Below the pieces are notes generated by a model that worked only from the letters and a program-made list of their open reading frames with translations, did no database searches and had not been told where the DNA came from. From contig NZ_ANHX01000055.1 of assembly GCF_000316035.1 (NCBI RefSeq), forward strand, positions 1-64,000: DNA of 64,000 nt, read 5' to 3'. Shown here piece after piece: positions 10,791 to 20,500 of this stretch (the stretch's first letter is position 1; each line of letters starts with the position of its first letter). Source of the DNA: Paenibacillus sp. PAMC 26794. Lineage in GTDB: Bacteria > Bacillota > Bacilli > Paenibacillales > Paenibacillaceae. A program made the translations under genes and the position numbers.

Positions 10791-12878
10791 TTACTGCGTA
10801 ATCTCCAACTTTTCCAAAAAAGGCTTTAATTTATCCACGACATAGTGGCTTCCCCCTCTGCCGTTCACCTCTTCAATTACAGCGGATAACAGGAAGGTCG
10901 GAGAGTCCGTATCAAACACCACGAAAAATCCATTCTCTTGTCCCTTATCGCCCTTCTTCGCTTTTAGTTCAGCTGTTCCCGTCTTACCCGCGAGTCCTCC
11001 AGGGATTGAATTCAAGGTGTGGGCGGTGCCTCCCTGCCGGGAAACAACTTCTCCCAAAGCATCCTTAACCGTATTTGCGGCTTCCGGAGTAATGATCACC
11101 TCAGGGTCAGTGCTTTCTTTTCCCTCGATCAGAACAGGCTTCACCAGTTTCCCCTCATTAATAAAAGGTGTAAATGACGATGCCAGATGAATCGGGGACA
11201 TTAACATCTCCCCTTGCCCGTAGGACGTATCCGCGAGTAACACCTCAGACGACAGATCCAGATGTGCTTCATTGGCATATTGGCTTGGCTTCAGATACAG
11301 TTCATCCAGTCCAAAGTTATCGCCAAAACCAAACTTCTGGATCCCATCAATAAACTTGGCGCTGCCCATCTCGATCGCTTCCATCGCAAAGTAAATATTG
11401 TCCGAGTACACCAGAGCATCGACCATATTTACTGGAGATAAACTCTTCACACGCTTGACATAATAACCGCCCCAACTATCATCTTTGCGCCATTGCAGGC
11501 CAGAGATATCATGGGTTTTGTCCGCTGTGGTCACTTTCTCCATCAGTCCCGCTGCGGCTGTAATCGCTTTGAAGGTCGATCCGGGTGCATATCGGGTAGT
11601 AACTCTGTTGATAAAAGGAAGCTTCTCATTCGCCGAATAAGCATCCCACTCTGCCTGAGTAAGTCCTGTGACCATTTTGTTCGGGTTATAGGAGGGCGCA
11701 CTGACCAACGCCAGCAAGTTGCCGTCCGTCGGATTCATCAGAACCATCGCACCCGCGTCTCCTCCGCTGGATAATGTCTGATATAATTTCTTTTGCTGTT
11801 TGGAGCTAATCGTCAGTTGAATATTCTGTCCATCTACAGCATCCTTGCGAATAAGCTCGGAACGGGCATTACCGGACTCATCGGTGATTTCAATCAGACC
11901 GCCACGTTCACCACGCAATTGTTTCTCCATGGACTGCTCCAGACCCGCTTTGCCGATCCAATCCTCTGCGCGATAATACCCTTCCGTATCCTTATCCAGA
12001 TCTTCCTTGGTGGCTTTGCGCACGTAACCAATCAGGTGCGCAGCCGCCTCGCCGAGTGGATAATAACGGATTTCCTTGCTTTGCATCGTAACCCCACTTA
12101 AAGATTCTGGCACGTCAAACTCCTCCGTGGATGCAATCGGGACAAAATACTCCGGCTTCACCCATGTCTGCGCAAGCGCCTTATGAATGGCATCTTCCGA
12201 AACCTGATAATGGCTCGCGATTCGGGTAATCATCTGGTCCGGGTTATCACCAAGTTTCTCCGGTACAATGCCCCATTCATTCATCTTGCCCTTGGTAGCG
12301 AGCGGCAAACCATCACGATCCACAATGTCTCCACGATCCGGGAACAGTGTCCTCACTCGTACCTTACTGCCCTTAACCATGTCATTCAGGATCAGTGAAG
12401 GCTGCCAGTTAATTTGCCAGTTTTTCCCACCTTCCTCAAGCTCCTGCCGGACCATTTTCAATGTATGCGTCTCACTGACTTCTCCCAAAAAAGTTGTCAG
12501 TTGCAGGTTGTAATCCACCTCATACGCATCCGGGTTTTGTTTCTCTGCATCGGTCTTACTGCCATCGGAAGCCGTTTCGGCAACATCCACAGGTTTAACC
12601 TCCGCCTTGACGGTGGATACTTCCATACCCGAATAGATCGCATTGTATTTCTCAACAAATTGCTCCTTGTTCATGCCCGACTCTTGCAGCGAAGCAGACG
12701 TCATCAAAGTGTATAACTGGTCAAATTCTTTTTTTTGCAAATGCTCTATGTACTGATTCACGGTGGTCTGGGGTTTGACTTCTGCTTCTTTATTATTCTG
12801 CATGTACAGATACATTCCGATTCCACCTGCAAACAAGATGGGCAGCAGTCCGTACATTAATTTACGTTTGGATTTCAT
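10791..12878 (-). CDS. MecA/PbpC-like class B penicillin-binding protein
   Basis: A 695-residue peptidoglycan transpeptidase with one N-terminal TM helix. An NTF2-like MecA_N domain follows (about 35-150), then the dimerisation domain (about 180-340, 'RGDIVDRDGLPLA'), then the transpeptidase domain with all three motifs: SxxK at about Ser434 ('PGSTFKAIT'), SDN in 'VYSDNIYFAME' and KTG in 'LAGKTGTAEL'. The MecA_N + transpeptidase layout is that of B. subtilis PBP3 (PbpC) and staphylococcal PBP2a. These have low beta-lactam affinity; resistance is inferred only from the family. The start at 12878 has AGAGGTG at 8 bp; the longer ORF start has none. Monocistronic. Confidence 0.92.
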   Translation of the reverse strand: MKSKRKLMYGLLPILFAGGIGMYLYMQNNKEAEVKPQTTVNQYIEHLQKKEFDQLYTLMTSASLQESGMNKEQFVEKYNAIYSGMEVSTVKAEVKPVDVAETASDGSKTDAEKQNPDAYEVDYNLQLTTFLGEVSETHTLKMVRQELEEGGKNWQINWQPSLILNDMVKGSKVRVRTLFPDRGDIVDRDGLPLATKGKMNEWGIVPEKLGDNPDQMITRIASHYQVSEDAIHKALAQTWVKPEYFVPIASTEEFDVPESLSGVTMQSKEIRYYPLGEAAAHLIGYVRKATKEDLDKDTEGYYRAEDWIGKAGLEQSMEKQLRGERGGLIEITDESGNARSELIRKDAVDGQNIQLTISSKQQKKLYQTLSSGGDAGAMVLMNPTDGNLLALVSAPSYNPNKMVTGLTQAEWDAYSANEKLPFINRVTTRYAPGSTFKAITAAAGLMEKVTTADKTHDISGLQWRKDDSWGGYYVKRVKSLSPVNMVDALVYSDNIYFAMEAIEMGSAKFIDGIQKFGFGDNFGLDELYLKPSQYANEAHLDLSSEVLLADTSYGQGEMLMSPIHLASSFTPFINEGKLVKPVLIEGKESTDPEVIITPEAANTVKDALGEVVSRQGGTAHTLNSIPGGLAGKTGTAELKAKKGDKGQENGFFVVFDTDSPTFLLSAVIEEVNGRGGSHYVVDKLKPFLEKLEITQ

Positions 12879-13061
12879 GGTTATATCACCTCTAATATAT
12901 ACTATAGATTTCCAGAGCCAATTAAACAATGAAACAAATCTGACGAATTTATCATTAAAAATAGCCGAAGACTCACATAATATGTTTAAATAAGAATAGT
13001 GAATTACATATTAAAGCTTTTTTGCTATACAAAATGCAAAAGGCTGAAAAGGAGCCCGATG

Positions 13062-13466
13062 ATGGAAATCAGCTATTTTTTACTCCCCCAAGCCGAAGTG
13101 GCCTATATCAAGTCTACCGCTTCCATGAAAGATGCTATTGAGCAACTGGAATCGCACCACTACACCGCCATTCCCGTGATTGACCAGGATGGAAAATATG
13201 TTGCTACCCTGTCCGAAGGCGATTTGTTATGGAAAATGCGAAATACACCCGGATTAACTTTTGATAATATGGATCAGGTTCAGGTCCATGAGATTAACAA
13301 TCGGGTATATAATGAATGTGTATTCATTGAGGCTGAGATGGAGGATATGCTGACACTTGCAGCAGACCAAAATTTTGTGCCCGTGGTGGATGTAGATCGT
13401 GTCTTCCTCGGTATTATCCGTCGTAAGGATATTATTGAATACTATACGCGTAACATTTCGGATTAG
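13062..13466 (+). CDS. CBS-domain-pair protein (possible c-di-AMP/nucleotide sensor)
   Basis: A 134-residue protein made almost only of two CBS motifs: residues about 8-60 ('SMKDAIEQLESHHYTAIPVIDQDGKYVATLSEGDLL') and about 80-130 ('DMLTLAADQNFVPVVDVDRVFLGIIRRKDIIEYY'). CBS pairs bind adenosyl nucleotides. The size and layout recall the c-di-AMP binding protein DarB/CbpB of Bacillales, but I cannot prove orthology. The second of two tandem ATGs is chosen because GGAG sits 7 bp before it. It stands alone, divergent from the PBP gene, with a terminator downstream. Confidence 0.8.
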   Translation: MEISYFLLPQAEVAYIKSTASMKDAIEQLESHHYTAIPVIDQDGKYVATLSEGDLLWKMRNTPGLTFDNMDQVQVHEINNRVYNECVFIEAEMEDMLTLAADQNFVPVVDVDRVFLGIIRRKDIIEYYTRNISD

Positions 13467-13505
13467 ATGAAGTCGAACATCCTGTAATAAACGAATATTC
13501 AACTC

Positions 13506-13557
13506 GAAAGGGTACTCCTGTGGTCATGTTTGGCCAAACCGGGGTACCCTTTTCGTT
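13506..13557 (+). terminator. Terminator after the CBS gene
   Basis: AAAGGGTACTCC pairs with GGGGTACCCTTT, followed by a T-run. It may also terminate the converging TPR operon. Confidence 0.8.
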
Positions 13558-13579
13558 TCATGGTATGGTAGGAATCACT

Positions 13580-14020
13580 CTACTTTCGCTTGGCCCGCTC
13601 TTCAATGTAATAACTCAACACGTCCCTGGGGCTTCCCTGAAATGCACGCTCTCTGCCGAACTCATACGCCTGATGCAAATACGAATACGCCTCGTCATGC
13701 TGTTCAAGTCTCATGCAGATCATGCCGAGATCGATCAACGGACTCGTACTTCTATCCGAACTCCGCGTACTTAACGATATCTCAGCCCACGGCTTCGCCA
13801 GTCCATACTGCTTCAGATCGATATGTGCATTCGCATGACAGGATGCGATCCAGCTTGCAATCTCCCATTCCATCTTCGGCTCGGGCAACATGCCCCATGC
13901 CTGATCATAATAGATAAGTGCTTGTTCATGTTGTTGCGTCTCATCCAGCACATTACCGGCTTCTACGGTTTCAACAATTTGTCGCTCCAGTTCGGCATGT
14001 TCCGGTGTTAGATCTTTCAT
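13580..14020 (-). CDS. TPR-like helical protein
   Basis: A 146-residue protein of repeated helix pairs with TPR-type spacing ('HEQALIYYDQAWGMLP', 'YGLAKPWAEISL', 'HDEAYSYLHQAYEFG'). It probably mediates protein contacts; no catalytic motif is seen. Its ATG (with GGAGGAG at 8 bp) overlaps the stop of the upstream SUKH-like gene by 4 bp (ATGA), so the two are translationally coupled. Together with the GyrI-like gene they form a three-gene operon of unknown role. Confidence 0.65.
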   Translation of the reverse strand: MKDLTPEHAELERQIVETVEAGNVLDETQQHEQALIYYDQAWGMLPEPKMEWEIASWIASCHANAHIDLKQYGLAKPWAEISLSTRSSDRSTSPLIDLGMICMRLEQHDEAYSYLHQAYEFGRERAFQGSPRDVLSYYIEERAKRK

Positions 14021-14466
14021 TGCACCGTCTCCTCCTCCAGGACGAAATACCACTCCAGAAAAGCATTGAAATCAGCCCACTGCGGCTCACTCTCGCCATT
14101 AAGAAACCGTTCAATCGATTCGCTCAGTTCCACCAGCACCACTTCTCCCGTCTGACGATTGTAGAAAAATCCACCTTCACCTTCAAAACTGTCCAGTGGA
14201 ATATACGCCTCGGGAAGTCCCAGTGTAAGCTGTGCTACATTCATGTCTTCCATATATACGGTGTTCTCCATAAACCAGCAGATCTGATACAACTCCTGAT
14301 GCCTGCTGTAGAATGTCGGTCCATCCTCTGCATGTAGATAAAATTGTGCAAAATCCGATTGAAGATCAATTCCAAGCTTCCGCAACGCTTCTTCGCAGGC
14401 TGCTGGAATATCTTCATGCCACCAGCCTTGCTCCTGGCAATGATCAATCACTTTATTGGATAACAT
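14017..14466 (-). CDS. SMI1/KNR4 (SUKH)-like protein
   Basis: A 149-residue acidic protein. Parts of the sequence fit the SUKH/SMI1-KNR4 fold: 'YIPLDSFEGEGGFFYNRQTGEVVLVEL' in the middle and a final 'FNAFLEWYFVLEEE' helix. SUKH proteins are often immunity proteins for secreted polymorphic toxins, but no toxin gene is next to it. The start at 14466 has GAGGAGG at 6 bp. It sits between a GyrI-like gene and a TPR gene, overlapping the latter by 4 bp. Family assignment is moderate; a plain hypothetical protein is the alternative. Confidence 0.55.
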   Translation of the reverse strand: MLSNKVIDHCQEQGWWHEDIPAACEEALRKLGIDLQSDFAQFYLHAEDGPTFYSRHQELYQICWFMENTVYMEDMNVAQLTLGLPEAYIPLDSFEGEGGFFYNRQTGEVVLVELSESIERFLNGESEPQWADFNAFLEWYFVLEEETVQ

Positions 14467-14491
14467 CGCAGACCTCCTCATTCAATTTTGC

Positions 14492-14968
14492 TCACACAGA
14501 TTTTACAGGTATCCAGACCTGGGGAGGTGTGCCGTGACCTCTGTACACTTCAAGTTCCGGAATCCCTGCATGCTGATATGAAGTGGAAGGAAACCACTCT
14601 GTCATAATATGGTGCCACAACCGTTGTATCGCCTCCGGCTTTAATTCATCCGCTTCAAATACAACCCAATGGGACGCGGGAAGTTCGATGGACACCAAAC
14701 CTTCAGGCACTTCACCTGAGTAAGAGGTAGCAATCCAATACTCCATTTGATTGTCCTTCAGCTCTCGCTGATCTACACAGATGCCCACCAGACCGGGAAT
14801 GGCTCCGCTATTGAACCCGTTTAAACGTTCCTCAATTCCGTCTGCCAAAGCATCCTGCCACATCTTAGGAATTTCTCTTAAATTCTCACCATCCACACAA
14901 GAGAACGTTCGTTTGATGCCCACAAAGGTAAGAGACTGTTGTTCGATCACTTTATCATGTACATTCAT
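14492..14968 (-). CDS. GyrI-like / effector-binding domain protein
   Basis: A 158-residue single-domain protein with the AraC effector-binding (GyrI-like) pattern: 'QSLTFVGIKRTFS' at the N-terminus, 'IPGLVGICVDQRELKDNQMEYWIATSY' in the middle and 'PASHWVVFEADELKPEAIQRLWHHIMTEWFPSTSYQH', then a terminal 'PELEVYRG'. Stand-alone domains of this kind bind small hydrophobic or cationic ligands, some hydrolyse esters, and GyrI binds gyrase. The start at 14968 has GAGAGGAG at 8 bp. It is the first gene of the operon with the SUKH-like and TPR genes (25 bp gap). Ligand unknown. Confidence 0.75.
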   Translation of the reverse strand: MNVHDKVIEQQSLTFVGIKRTFSCVDGENLREIPKMWQDALADGIEERLNGFNSGAIPGLVGICVDQRELKDNQMEYWIATSYSGEVPEGLVSIELPASHWVVFEADELKPEAIQRLWHHIMTEWFPSTSYQHAGIPELEVYRGHGTPPQVWIPVKSV

Positions 14969-15261
14969 TAGATGAACTCCTCTCTGAGAACGATATGGGG
15001 CATGGTTCTCCATCACCCATTCATGAAAACATTTTTCCATACACGATATATACCTCCGATATGTCCTACAGTTACTGTATCAAAAGAGTACGTAGATTGG
15101 AAATAGTGCCAGTACTCCTGTTCATATGAGAAGAAAACTAACTTACCACTCGTTCCGGCTCGATGTTGGGAGAAAAAGCTACAGGGTTCATTTCCTTATT
15201 CTGGTGCAACTTTATTCTTACTCGTTCGTCTAACTACTGACCAACAACGAAGGAGATGACT

Positions 15262-15864
15262 ATGCGAATAACTTGCAGCCCCGGTTTCCCAGGAAGCATG
15301 ATTGGATCGATTGATCTTCAGCCATCGAAGTATTACAGCGCACCTTCCATGAACAGTAAAATCACTGATCATGTTGACCCTGAACTCGTTACCATTCCCT
15401 ATGTAGAAGATCCTGAATTCGGATCACACTTTGATACCATGAAGGTCATGAAGGGAACTTATACAGATGAAATGCATGTGAGCTATGATGTCGAATTTAC
15501 GATTGATGTAGATAAAAAAGGTTATATTACGCAATTTGAACATACGTTCCAGCTGGAACGCTATTTGGATCTGGTGCGAACGCAGTCCTATAAAGTGATC
15601 AAGACAAACTGGCGTGGACAAACATTTCACGTGATGACATACAGTTACCTGGAGGAAGTCATTCATCCGAAGAATGTTCTTTTTAGATGTAACCTCGCAG
15701 AAGACGTATTTGTGGTAGCTGAACTTGTCTCCAATCGCTCCGATGGAAATGTGGCAGAGCACGATATCAGGGATCTTCATTTCCGTGCATTAATCTCGGC
15801 CCGAGATGATCTGTACCCTTTAGATTATATGTGTGAGCCTGATTTCGACCTGAGTCTCGACTAA
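15262..15864 (+). CDS. Uncharacterised 200-residue protein
   Basis: I do not recognise this family. The protein is soluble, rich in beta-strand patterns and aromatic residues, with no signal peptide, TM segment or catalytic motif that I can see. A central stretch ('MHVSYDVEFTIDVDKKGYITQFEHTFQLERYLDL') looks like antiparallel strands. The ATG at 15262 is chosen because AGGAG lies 6 bp upstream; an ATG at 15256 would abut it. It is monocistronic and followed by two terminators. The coding call rests on length, ribosome binding site and codon pattern. Confidence 0.7.
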   Translation: MRITCSPGFPGSMIGSIDLQPSKYYSAPSMNSKITDHVDPELVTIPYVEDPEFGSHFDTMKVMKGTYTDEMHVSYDVEFTIDVDKKGYITQFEHTFQLERYLDLVRTQSYKVIKTNWRGQTFHVMTYSYLEEVIHPKNVLFRCNLAEDVFVVAELVSNRSDGNVAEHDIRDLHFRALISARDDLYPLDYMCEPDFDLSLD

Positions 15865-15884
15865 AGATAAGATACATATGTAGG

Positions 15885-15932
15885 AAGAGCACAAGCTGCC
15901 CCGAATTACGGGGATAGTTGGTGTTCTCTTTT
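15885..15932 (+). terminator. Terminator after the 200-residue protein gene
   Basis: GAGCAC and CCCC pair with GGGG and GTGTTCTC in one stem, followed by a T-run. Confidence 0.75.
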
Positions 15933-15966
15933 AGACTCTCCCCCATGCATTTAACGAACCTGAATA

Positions 15967-16034
15967 GGGCACCTCACGGAACAGGCACGGGATAACCATT
16001 CGTTATCCTCATACCCTTCTGGAGGTGCCTTTTT
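15967..16034. terminator. Double-hairpin terminator
   Basis: GGCACCTC pairs with GAGGTGCC followed by TTTTTT. A second stem, GGATAAC/GTTATCC, lies inside. It lies between converging genes and would serve as a strong plus-strand stop. Confidence 0.8.
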
Positions 16035-16092
16035 TAATGCTATAGACATAAAAATTCAGGATGAACGAAGGACTTATTATGCTGTGTCAGCG

Positions 16093-17436
16093 TTAAGCCC
16101 CCACTTCGGTATTGGAATGAGTAGTACCGCCCCGTGGTGTGAAATTGAAATATCCTTCATCCAGTTGCTCCGTCTTGGGAAGGTTACGTGATACCCGATC
16201 GAACATCCAGTATACACCTACCAAAGCAACGATGATTCCACATATGGTGATTACCGTTGAACTGTGTAGCCAGACCCCCAACGTACCGCCGATCAAACTA
16301 CCAAGCGGCATAGCTATGCCGCTTAGCGCCATCGTCGCAGAGAATACCAAACCCAAATATTGCTGCGGTACTCCCTTCTGAACGACGGTGTTAATGATGA
16401 CGTTAACGGCTCCGCCGGGAACCCAGGCCAGTCCGTATACCAGAATACTTAGCCAGCTCCATGGGGTAAATATACATCCGATCCAAGCGATCCCTGAACT
16501 GATATATGCTACAGAATACAACCGACCCAAACGTACTTTTTCCAGTCTGAGATAAGGTGCACATGTTGCGCCAATGACACTGCCCAGCGCCTGTGCCATC
16601 AGCATCAAACCATAGATACCCGCTCCACCGATCTCATCACTGTATATGGGAAGCACACTGAATGTCGCTCCCCCCGCAGCATTGATGACCATAATGCCAA
16701 AGAGAAGTTTGGCTAATGCCGTCTGTGTAAGCAACTTGATTCCAATCACTAAATCATCGGTGTAATTTCTAAAAAACAAGCGCATCCCCGCTGACTTACT
16801 CCGGTTCACCGGTTCAATGATCTCATCATATGTATCCTGATCCTTCTTCATTTTCGATTCAACGATATAAGGAGCAATCCGCAATTGGGAGAATAACAGC
16901 GCACCTATAAAGAAACCGATGGCATTCCAAAAATACAGAGATACCGCGCCCAGCGCTACAATGAGTATTCCCGATATGGCATTACAGGCTACATCAATAC
17001 CTTGATAGGCAATGGAGAACAGGGAATTGCCCTGTGTTAGTTGGTTTTTCTCCAATACTCTTGGCAGAGCTGACATTTGAACCGGATACACCCAGGTATT
17101 ACAGATGTTCAGAATAGGGGTTATCACCAATACCAATCCTACACTCAGAAAATCATAATATGCTGCAATAGGAACAATTAATAACAATACAGCCTGAATT
17201 AACTGACCGTATACCAGAATCCCCCGAATCGGAATTCGATCTATCATCGGTCCGGATAGAAGCTGAATAATTTTCGGCAAAATAGAAAGAAATCCCGCAA
17301 GTCCTGTATAGAATGATGATCCTCCCAGATTGTATACCAGCCACATTGCGGATACCGCATATAGACTATCTCCAATGTTGGTTAAGATTCGGCCAAAAAA
17401 CATCAAAGTGAAGTTCTTATTTTTGAAAATCTCCAT
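16093..17436 (-). CDS. MFS exporter of the NRPS cluster
   Basis: A 447-residue major facilitator with about 12 TM helices, closest in layout to the DHA3/MFS_3 group (EntS, MefA, BacE types), which export macrolides and peptides. The start 'FTLMFFGRILTNIGDSLYAVSAMWLVYNLGGS' is typical of that group. GGAGGTG lies 5 bp before the ATG. It is the last gene of the NRPS operon (69 bp after the TE-bearing synthetase), so the likely substrate is the peptide product, giving export and self-protection. Substrate assignment is by context only. Confidence 0.83.
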   Translation of the reverse strand: MEIFKNKNFTLMFFGRILTNIGDSLYAVSAMWLVYNLGGSSFYTGLAGFLSILPKIIQLLSGPMIDRIPIRGILVYGQLIQAVLLLIVPIAAYYDFLSVGLVLVITPILNICNTWVYPVQMSALPRVLEKNQLTQGNSLFSIAYQGIDVACNAISGILIVALGAVSLYFWNAIGFFIGALLFSQLRIAPYIVESKMKKDQDTYDEIIEPVNRSKSAGMRLFFRNYTDDLVIGIKLLTQTALAKLLFGIMVINAAGGATFSVLPIYSDEIGGAGIYGLMLMAQALGSVIGATCAPYLRLEKVRLGRLYSVAYISSGIAWIGCIFTPWSWLSILVYGLAWVPGGAVNVIINTVVQKGVPQQYLGLVFSATMALSGIAMPLGSLIGGTLGVWLHSSTVITICGIIVALVGVYWMFDRVSRNLPKTEQLDEGYFNFTPRGGTTHSNTEVGA

Positions 17437-17505
17437 TGGTTCACCTCCACCTACGTCGAACCTGTATCGGGTTCATCCAGCTATAAAGAATGAAGACGAG
17501 CGAAG

Positions 17506-20500
17506 TCATCTGATCCGTCCCTTCACCAATTGGTTCACATATTGGGCCACATTCACGGCATGATTGTAATCGATTAGATTCTCATGATGGCCAGGAATGG
17601 GAGTGACAGTGCATGTACCGGTCGTCTTGGCAAGCCACGACTGTGCATCCGTTAACGGAACTGGACTTTGCTCATCTTGAGCGGTTGCGTACAACAGATG
17701 GATGTCGGACTGAATCGGCTCTGTTGAATAGTAGTTATCAAAGGCCACCTCATTAGCCAGGCGCACTTTAAAATGTCTAAGCGTGCTTTCATCAGGAAAG
17801 TGATGCATAGCTTCTTTTAACCGATCCTCATAGTCTGCATTGTGCTCGAATTCAAATCCGTTATTGTGTGCTAATTCGGCAAGAGCCTCCATCTTGTTTA
17901 TTGGACGAACATCCCGCTCATGGCTTCGGGCAGGTGCATCCAGAATAATCAGCCACTCCAGCTGTTGTCCCGCATCTTCAATGATCCGTGCCATCTCAAA
18001 GGCCACATTGCCACCAAACGACCAACCCAGCAATCGGTACGGGCCTATCGGATTCAATTGCGTAAGAACACTGTAATAATACTGGGCCAGTTCCTGGACG
18101 GTATAGAGCGGTTCTTCGTCGTTTTCATATCCTTTTGGCACAAATCCATAGATATTCAGGCCTTCCAGTTGGCTAACCAACTCATAATAATTGATGAGAT
18201 TGCCGCCACCCGTCGGGATAAGAAACAGTGGAGTTTCATCCGCGCGGCCGCCTTCTTTCAACACAACAACCGATTGATCTTGGGGCAGGTTGCCCTCCCG
18301 AATGATATGTGCAATCTCGGTCACGGTGGAGTAATCAAACAAAGTGATTACGGATAGCTCGGTATGAAATGTTCTGTTCAGAACATCCATTAAACGGACG
18401 GCTTTGATCGAATGTCCACCCTGATCGAAAAAGCTTTCATGAAGATGAATGGTGTCCACACCAAGGATATCCATGAAGATCTGCATGACCTTTTCTTCCA
18501 GCTCATCCTGCGGAGCAGCGATATAATCCTTCAATGTGCCACGGTCCAGATGCTTCAGCGCTGCCTTGTCCAACTTACCGTTACTGTTCAGAGGAATACG
18601 ATCAATCGTAATGAAACGTGAGGGAATCATGTGACTCGGCAGCAGCGTTCGGCAGAAGTTGCGAAGATCCGTACTGAGAATCTCAGAGGATGGAGCCAGC
18701 TGAATATAAGCACTCAGTGACAGTTCTTCATCCTCTCCCCATCTCTCAGCCAGCATCGCACACTCCTGAATATCCGCGTGTCTGGAGATTACATCGGTGA
18801 TTTCCCCCAATTCTACACGCATGCCTCTGATCTTCAATTGGTTGTCTATTCGTCCGACAATGTATAACTTGCCAGTGGCATCGTAATAAGCAATGTCGCC
18901 CGTTCTGTACATCCGTCCATCCGTAAACGGGTTCGCAAAGAAAGCCTGCTCGGTCTTTACGGGATCTCCATAGTAGCCTCTCGCCAGACCAACACCACCA
19001 ATATACAAATGACCATGAACCCCAATGGGCACTGGTTTCTGCATTTCGTCCAGAACGTAGATGAAATTGTTCCCGATTGGCCGTCCTATGGATATATTTC
19101 TTCGAGCACGGCGACCTTCTAATTGCACATTCATATGAATGGTCGAATCAATGGAAACCTCGGTTACCCCGTAACTGTTATGCAGATTACGCTCGGGAAG
19201 ATGGTTGTGAAACGCTGCAACCATCTCGGGCTTCAATGCCTCTCCACTAGAGAATACTTCCCGTAATGACGCTAACTGCTCCAGATCCGCCCCACCAATT
19301 CGCTCCAAGATCATCTTCAACATACTCGGAACAAAAAAGACGATGGCAACTTCATATTGCTTCAAAGCTTGAATGATCGCATACGGATCACGATGGAATC
19401 CTGGCTCCAACAGCGCAACCCTTGCCCCTGCCATCCATGTCCAGAAGTATTCAAGACCGACATCATCAAAGGTCAGGGTTGTTTTTTGAAGTACCGTTTC
19501 ATGGGATTCGAGCTTGAATTGGTGCTGCATCCAGCAGATACGGTTCACCCACCCCTCGTGCCGCACAGATACCCCTTTGGGTTTCCCTGTAGTGCCTGAC
19601 GTATAATAAATAGCTACCAGATGATCAGGCCCCACTTGTGACTGTGGAACTGTAATCGGCTTGTCCATATATATTTCAGGTTGAGATACGTCGATCAGAA
19701 GGGCAACATCATCCGGGATCGGCAACGTATTCGTATTAATGAGACAGATGGATGCTCCCGAATCTGTTAACATGTGACGATTTCGCTCCACAGGTGCATC
19801 CAAATCCAGCGGCACGATTGCTCCTCCCGCTTTTAACACGGCAAGAAGGGCAATGGGCAAATGCAGCGAACGTTCTATGCCAATGGCTACCGCCTTGTCA
19901 GGTCCAATTCCCTTTTCGATCAGAAGATGAGCCAATTGATTCGCTTGGCAGTCCAGATCGCGATAAGATAAATGTTCTCCCCCATACACCACAGCCACTT
20001 GATCCGGGGCCCGGGCTACAGATGCTTCGAACAGGTGATGTACACAGATATGATCAGGGTAATCCATTACGGTATCGTTCCATTCATATAGAACTTTCTG
20101 TCGTTCTTCATCACTAACGGCTCCAACCCCTGCGATTGGCTTCCCTGGATGATCCACAATATGTTCAAGCAACGCTATAAAATTACTGGCCCAGCGTTCG
20201 ATCGTACTCACGTGGAACAGATCCCGACTACATTCAAACGTACCCTTAATCACATCCCGATCTTCCGTCAAATCGAGGGACATATCGAATTTGGATGTGT
20301 TGGTCTGCTTCAGCTTGATCTCCCTGAACACAGCATGTTGATCTGTTTGTTCGAAATCTCCCGCCTTCGCCAGACTGAACATGACCTGAAACAATGGCGA
20401 ATATCCCGTATTTCTGGATTGGATCAGATCATCGAACAACAGATCAATCGGTACATCCTGATGGTCGAATGCATCAAGGATCGTATTTTTGGAAGCGTCC

